Source: an uncultured Eubacteriales bacterium (GTDB lineage Bacteria; Bacillota; Clostridia; Christensenellales; Borkfalkiaceae). From it: a stretch of 16,288 bases of DNA. Every line of letters starts with the position of its first letter. The stretch's first letter is position 1. The position numbers and the translations under genes are program-made. Positions 13,189 through 16,288 of the stretch are shown here, in pieces. The notes beneath the pieces were generated by a model. That model saw only the letters and a program-made list of their open reading frames with translations, was not told the DNA's origin and did not search any database. The DNA lies in contig URKE01000046.1 of the NCBI GenBank assembly GCA_900548285.1, forward strand, positions 1-16,288, in the 5' to 3' direction.

Positions 13189-15243
13189 ATGGAAGGAACA
13201 ATCAGAAACGTGGCTGTCATCGGTCATAGCGGCGAGGGTAAAACAACCCTCGTCGAAGCAATACTTTTCAACGCCGGCGCGATAGACAGGCAAGGCAAAG
13301 TTGACGACGGAAATACCGTAAGCGATTTCGATCAGGAAGAAATAGCGAGAAAAACGTCGATCAGTTTGTCGGTTTCGAGATGTGAGTATACGGACAGAAA
13401 AAACCGCCACGTCGCGTTTAATCTTATAGACGTTCCCGGCTTTTTCGATTTCGAGGGCGAGGCGAACATGGCTCTTTCGGCCGTCGATAACGCGGTTATC
13501 GTCACCGGAGCGAGCGGAACGCTCACCGTCGGCACGGAAAAGGCGATAGAATATTGTCTTTCGCGCAGAATCCCCTCGCTTTTATTTATAAACGGACTGG
13601 ATAAAGAAAACGCGAATTTCATCAAAACCGTCGCGGCGATAAAGGAAAAATACGGCAATAAAATCGCGCCGATGATTATCCCGAACATGGTTGACGAGAA
13701 GATGAAAGGTTTCGTCAAGGTGGCTTACGGCGTTCTCCGCGATTGGGAACGCAACGAACATCCTATCCCCGACAATCTTTTAGAGCCTTATAACGAGGCT
13801 CGTCAGGCTCTTTGCGAGGCAGCCGCCGAAAACGACGAGGAACTTCTCGATAAGTTTTTCGCCGAGGGCGACCTTACCGGCGAAGAGATTGAACGCGGCG
13901 TCAAACTCGGCGTAAAGGCGTGCAGTACCATAACTGTGCTCGGCGGAAGCGCGTTGAAAAATCAGGGAATTTTCAACCTTATGGATAAGATGGTTTCCAC
14001 GTTCGTCAGCCCGCAGGACAGATCGCCGATTATGGGCGAGGAAAACGGAAAACCCGTCGAACTCGTCGCCGATCCTAAGGGTAAAACGCTCGTGAGAGTG
14101 TTTAAAACGATAGTCGACCCGTTCGTCGGGAAGATGAATATTTTCAGAGTGATAAGAGGTACGGTTAAACCCGGCGATACTCTTACCGATTCGAGAACGG
14201 GCGCGAGCGAAAAGATAAGCGCGATGTATCACGTTCTCGGCAAAAAGCAGTTTGCCGCGGACGAAATGCCTGCGGGCGATATAGGCGCGTTCGCGAAACT
14301 TTCCGACGTTCAGACGGGCGACACCCTTTACGTCGGCGAAAAAATCACTCTTCCGCCGGTTGCTATGCCCGCGGCAGAATACGCGATGTCCGTCGGCGCG
14401 GCTAAAAAGGGCGACGAAGATAAGGTATTCTCGGGGCTTCGCAGACTTCAGGAAGAAGACACGTCGTTCAGAGTGGAGAAAAACCCCGACACGGGCGAAA
14501 TGCTCCTTATCGGCGTGGGTGACACGCATCTTGCGGTAATCTGCAAAAAACTCAAAACGAAATTCGGCGCGGACGCCGTTTTGTCCGAACCCAAGGTCGC
14601 TTACAGAGAAACTATAAGAAAATCCGCGGAAGGCGAAGGAAAGCATAAAAAGCAATCGGGCGGCGCGGGACAGTACGGTCACTGCAAAGTCAGATTCGAA
14701 CCCGGCGCGCAGGACGGCGAATACGAATTCGTTGACGCGGTAGTCGGCGGCGTCGTTCCCAAACAATTTATTCCCGCGGTCGATAAAGGACTTCGCGAAG
14801 CGGTCAAAGAGGGCGTTCTTGCGGGATACCCCGTGGTAAACCTTAAATGCACGCTTTTCGACGGAAGTTCGCACCCCGTAGACAGCAAGGAAGTGGCGTT
14901 CGTTTCCGCCGCGAAACTCGCCTATCAGGACGGAATGAAAAAGGCTTCGCCTTGTATTCTCGAACCCGTAATGAGAATGGAAATAACCGTTCCCGATAAC
15001 TATATGGGCGACATAATGGGCGACATGAACAAACGCAGAGGTCGTATTCTCGGAACGGATTCCGTAGACGGAAAAGCCGTTATCACCGCGGAAGCGCCGC
15101 AGGCGGAAATCCTTAAATACGCAACCGAACTGAGAAGTATGACACAGGGCAGAGGCAGTTACGTGACGTCGTTCGAACGTTACGAAGAAGTTCCTTCCAA
15201 CCTGCAGGATAAAATAATTTCAGAAAAGAAAAAAGAAGCCTGA
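13189..15243 (+). CDS. EF-G-like translational GTPase (EF-G2/FusA2 type)
   Basis: 684 aa with the full EF-G layout: a GTPase domain (about 1-280), then domain II, III, IV (with SSHPVDSKEVAF at the tip loop) and V (VPDNYMGDIMGDMNKRRG). It is a paralogue of EF-G, not the housekeeping copy. G1 is GHSGEGKT (12-19). G3 is DVPGFFDF (81-88), with Phe in place of the catalytic His. G4 is NGLD (135-138) instead of NKxD. In this family the His is often replaced, but loss of the G4 Lys should affect guanine binding, so activity or nucleotide preference may be unusual. The cellular role of EF-G2-type proteins is poorly known. AGGA lies 7 nt before the ATG. The gene has its own promoter and structured leader, and fruK follows 91 nt downstream. 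Confidence 0.88.
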   Translation: MEGTIRNVAVIGHSGEGKTTLVEAILFNAGAIDRQGKVDDGNTVSDFDQEEIARKTSISLSVSRCEYTDRKNRHVAFNLIDVPGFFDFEGEANMALSAVDNAVIVTGASGTLTVGTEKAIEYCLSRRIPSLLFINGLDKENANFIKTVAAIKEKYGNKIAPMIIPNMVDEKMKGFVKVAYGVLRDWERNEHPIPDNLLEPYNEARQALCEAAAENDEELLDKFFAEGDLTGEEIERGVKLGVKACSTITVLGGSALKNQGIFNLMDKMVSTFVSPQDRSPIMGEENGKPVELVADPKGKTLVRVFKTIVDPFVGKMNIFRVIRGTVKPGDTLTDSRTGASEKISAMYHVLGKKQFAADEMPAGDIGAFAKLSDVQTGDTLYVGEKITLPPVAMPAAEYAMSVGAAKKGDEDKVFSGLRRLQEEDTSFRVEKNPDTGEMLLIGVGDTHLAVICKKLKTKFGADAVLSEPKVAYRETIRKSAEGEGKHKKQSGGAGQYGHCKVRFEPGAQDGEYEFVDAVVGGVVPKQFIPAVDKGLREAVKEGVLAGYPVVNLKCTLFDGSSHPVDSKEVAFVSAAKLAYQDGMKKASPCILEPVMRMEITVPDNYMGDIMGDMNKRRGRILGTDSVDGKAVITAEAPQAEILKYATELRSMTQGRGSYVTSFERYEEVPSNLQDKIISEKKKEA

Positions 15244-15279
15244 TAAGTCGTAACATATTTGTCGGCTCTGCCGGCGACG

Positions 15280-15318
15280 CAAAACCTGAATCGTGCAAAA
15301 TCGGTTCAGGTTTTGTTC
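15280..15318 (+). terminator. Intrinsic terminator or attenuator before fruK
   Basis: A 14-bp stem (15280-15293 with 15302-15315, one G-U pair, 8-nt loop) has a GC-containing core CCTGAATCG/CGGTTCAGG followed by TTTTGTT. That is a fair terminator shape, though the U-run is short and interrupted. It ends 3 nt before the fruK Shine-Dalgarno GGAGGG (15319-15324). A small hairpin GTCGGC/GCCGGC (15261-15275) precedes it. There is no room for a promoter after it, so it may be a partial terminator, an attenuator or a translation-control hairpin. Confidence 0.5.
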
Positions 15319-15334
15319 GGAGGGTAAATTATAG

Positions 15335-16261
15335 ATGATATTGTCGGTGTGTCCGAATCCGTGCGTCGATTGCACGATAGAACTCGATTTGCTGAAAGTC
15401 GGCGGACTTAACAGAATCGAAAATAAAATAATAACGTATTCCGGGAAGGCGTTGAACGTCGCGATAGGCGTTTCCAGGCTCGGCGGCGATAGTTTCGCGA
15501 CGGGTTTTATGTTTGACGAAAACGGAAAAATGTTCGTCCACGCGCTGGACGACGAAAACGTTAAAAACACGTTCGTCTGGAACAAAGGCTCGGCGCGGAC
15601 TAATTATAAAATCGTTGACAAGCGGTCGATGATGACGGAAATAAACGATAAAGGCGAGAACGTTTCGCAGGAAAATCAGGCGGAACTGCTTTCTCTCGTC
15701 GGCGAACTTTCAAAATCGGCGAGCGTGGTTGTTATGAGCGGTTCGCTCCCCGGCGGGGTGGAGGACGATTATTATCTCAAATTATCGTCGGTTATCCCTG
15801 CAAACGTGAAGAAAATACTCGACACGGGCGGAAACAGAATGATAGCGGGGCTTCGCGGCGGCGCGTTTCTTGTAAAACCCAATCTCGACGAACTGCGCGA
15901 GATGACGGGCGAACATTACGATTCCATGGACGAAATGGTGAGCGGTTGCGAAAGGCTTGTCGAGGCGGGCGCGGAAAACGTTCTGCTTTCGCTCGGCAGA
16001 AAAGGCGCGATTTTAACCGACGGCGACAAAGCGTATTTCTGCAAAAGCGCGACGGTCGCGGTCAACAGCACGGTCGGCGCGGGCGACGGAATGGTTGCCG
16101 CGGCGGCGGTAATGATAGAGCAGAACGCTCCATACGACGAGATTCTGCGTTGCGCGGTGGCGGCGGGAACGGCTTCGGTGATGACGCCCGGAACGAATTT
16201 GTTTTACAGAGATAAATTCATGGAAATTTACGACAGGATAGCCGTTGAAAGAATAAGATGA
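15335..16261 (+). CDS. fruK: 1-phosphofructokinase (FruK), PfkB family
   Basis: 308 aa, a ribokinase-fold sugar kinase. FruK converts fructose 1-phosphate, made by the fructose PTS, into fructose 1,6-bisphosphate in the cytoplasm. Visible features are the N-terminal NPCVDCT (8-14), GKALNVAIGVSRLGG (37-51, usually GKG/GKGIN), SGSLPGG (135-141), KPNLDEL (181-187, typical of the FruK/LacC branch) and TVGAGDGMVAA (246-256) with the anion hole and catalytic D251. Length is normal. GGAGGG lies 10 nt before the ATG. No PTS transporter or FruR regulator is visible; the gene ends 27 nt before the window edge. LacC-type tagatose-6-phosphate kinase or PfkB 6-phosphofructokinase cannot be excluded from sequence. 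It is probably reached by transcription from the EF-G-like gene through the hairpin at 15280. Confidence 0.87.
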   Translation: MILSVCPNPCVDCTIELDLLKVGGLNRIENKIITYSGKALNVAIGVSRLGGDSFATGFMFDENGKMFVHALDDENVKNTFVWNKGSARTNYKIVDKRSMMTEINDKGENVSQENQAELLSLVGELSKSASVVVMSGSLPGGVEDDYYLKLSSVIPANVKKILDTGGNRMIAGLRGGAFLVKPNLDELREMTGEHYDSMDEMVSGCERLVEAGAENVLLSLGRKGAILTDGDKAYFCKSATVAVNSTVGAGDGMVAAAAVMIEQNAPYDEILRCAVAAGTASVMTPGTNLFYRDKFMEIYDRIAVERIR

Positions 16262-16288
16262 CAGAAATTTAAAACGAATACCGGGCGG

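Noticed and set aside
13780..14874. 364-codon frame antisense to the EF-G-like gene
   Set aside because: No start signals or motifs; it is the complement of a full-length EF-G fold.

Overview
This window looks like an ordinary chromosomal stretch from a low-to-mid GC, Gram-positive-type bacterium, most likely a member of the Clostridia (Bacillota). The basis is the DnaE type, adjacent lepA and hemW genes, side-by-side 6-phosphofructokinases, AGGAGG-like ribosome binding sites, and near-consensus sigma-A promoters (TTGACA/TATAAT) with 17-18 nt spacers. A finer placement, such as an uncultured Christensenellales-like gut lineage, would be a guess. Nothing points to a phage, plasmid, insertion sequence, CRISPR array or RNA gene.

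Layout. The left 9.1 kb is one leftward gene series. A sigma-A promoter near 9200 drives lepA (EF4), then hemW (heme chaperone), dnaE (replicative polymerase alpha subunit), pfkA (ATP phosphofructokinase) and a second, PPi-type phosphofructokinase. The series ends at a bidirectional terminator near the left edge. The right 7 kb runs rightward. A divergent promoter near 9300 drives a glycerophosphodiester phosphodiesterase gene, probably with a copper-exporting P1B-ATPase behind it, ending at a strong terminator at 12903-12929. A second promoter at 13040-13068 with a structured leader drives an EF-G-like GTPase, followed by a 1-phosphofructokinase (FruK) behind a 14-bp hairpin.

How the genes relate. 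Three enzymes of the phosphofructokinase reaction type sit within 16 kb: ATP-PfkA, PPi-type Pfp and FruK. They suggest flexible glycolysis, with reversible PPi-linked flux and fructose-1-phosphate input. Two translational GTPases (LepA and the EF-G paralogue) are present besides the presumed housekeeping EF-G elsewhere. CopA with its attached CopZ-like domain handles copper detoxification.

The most unusual signals are three. First, the copA reading frame carries a C-terminal CopZ-like domain with its own Shine-Dalgarno and ATG; one A fewer in an A7 run would turn it into two classical ATGA-overlapping genes. Second, a 36-nt intergenic repeat family occurs three times. Third, there are structured leaders before the EF-G-like, FruK and phosphodiesterase genes. 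The rest is conventional housekeeping sequence.
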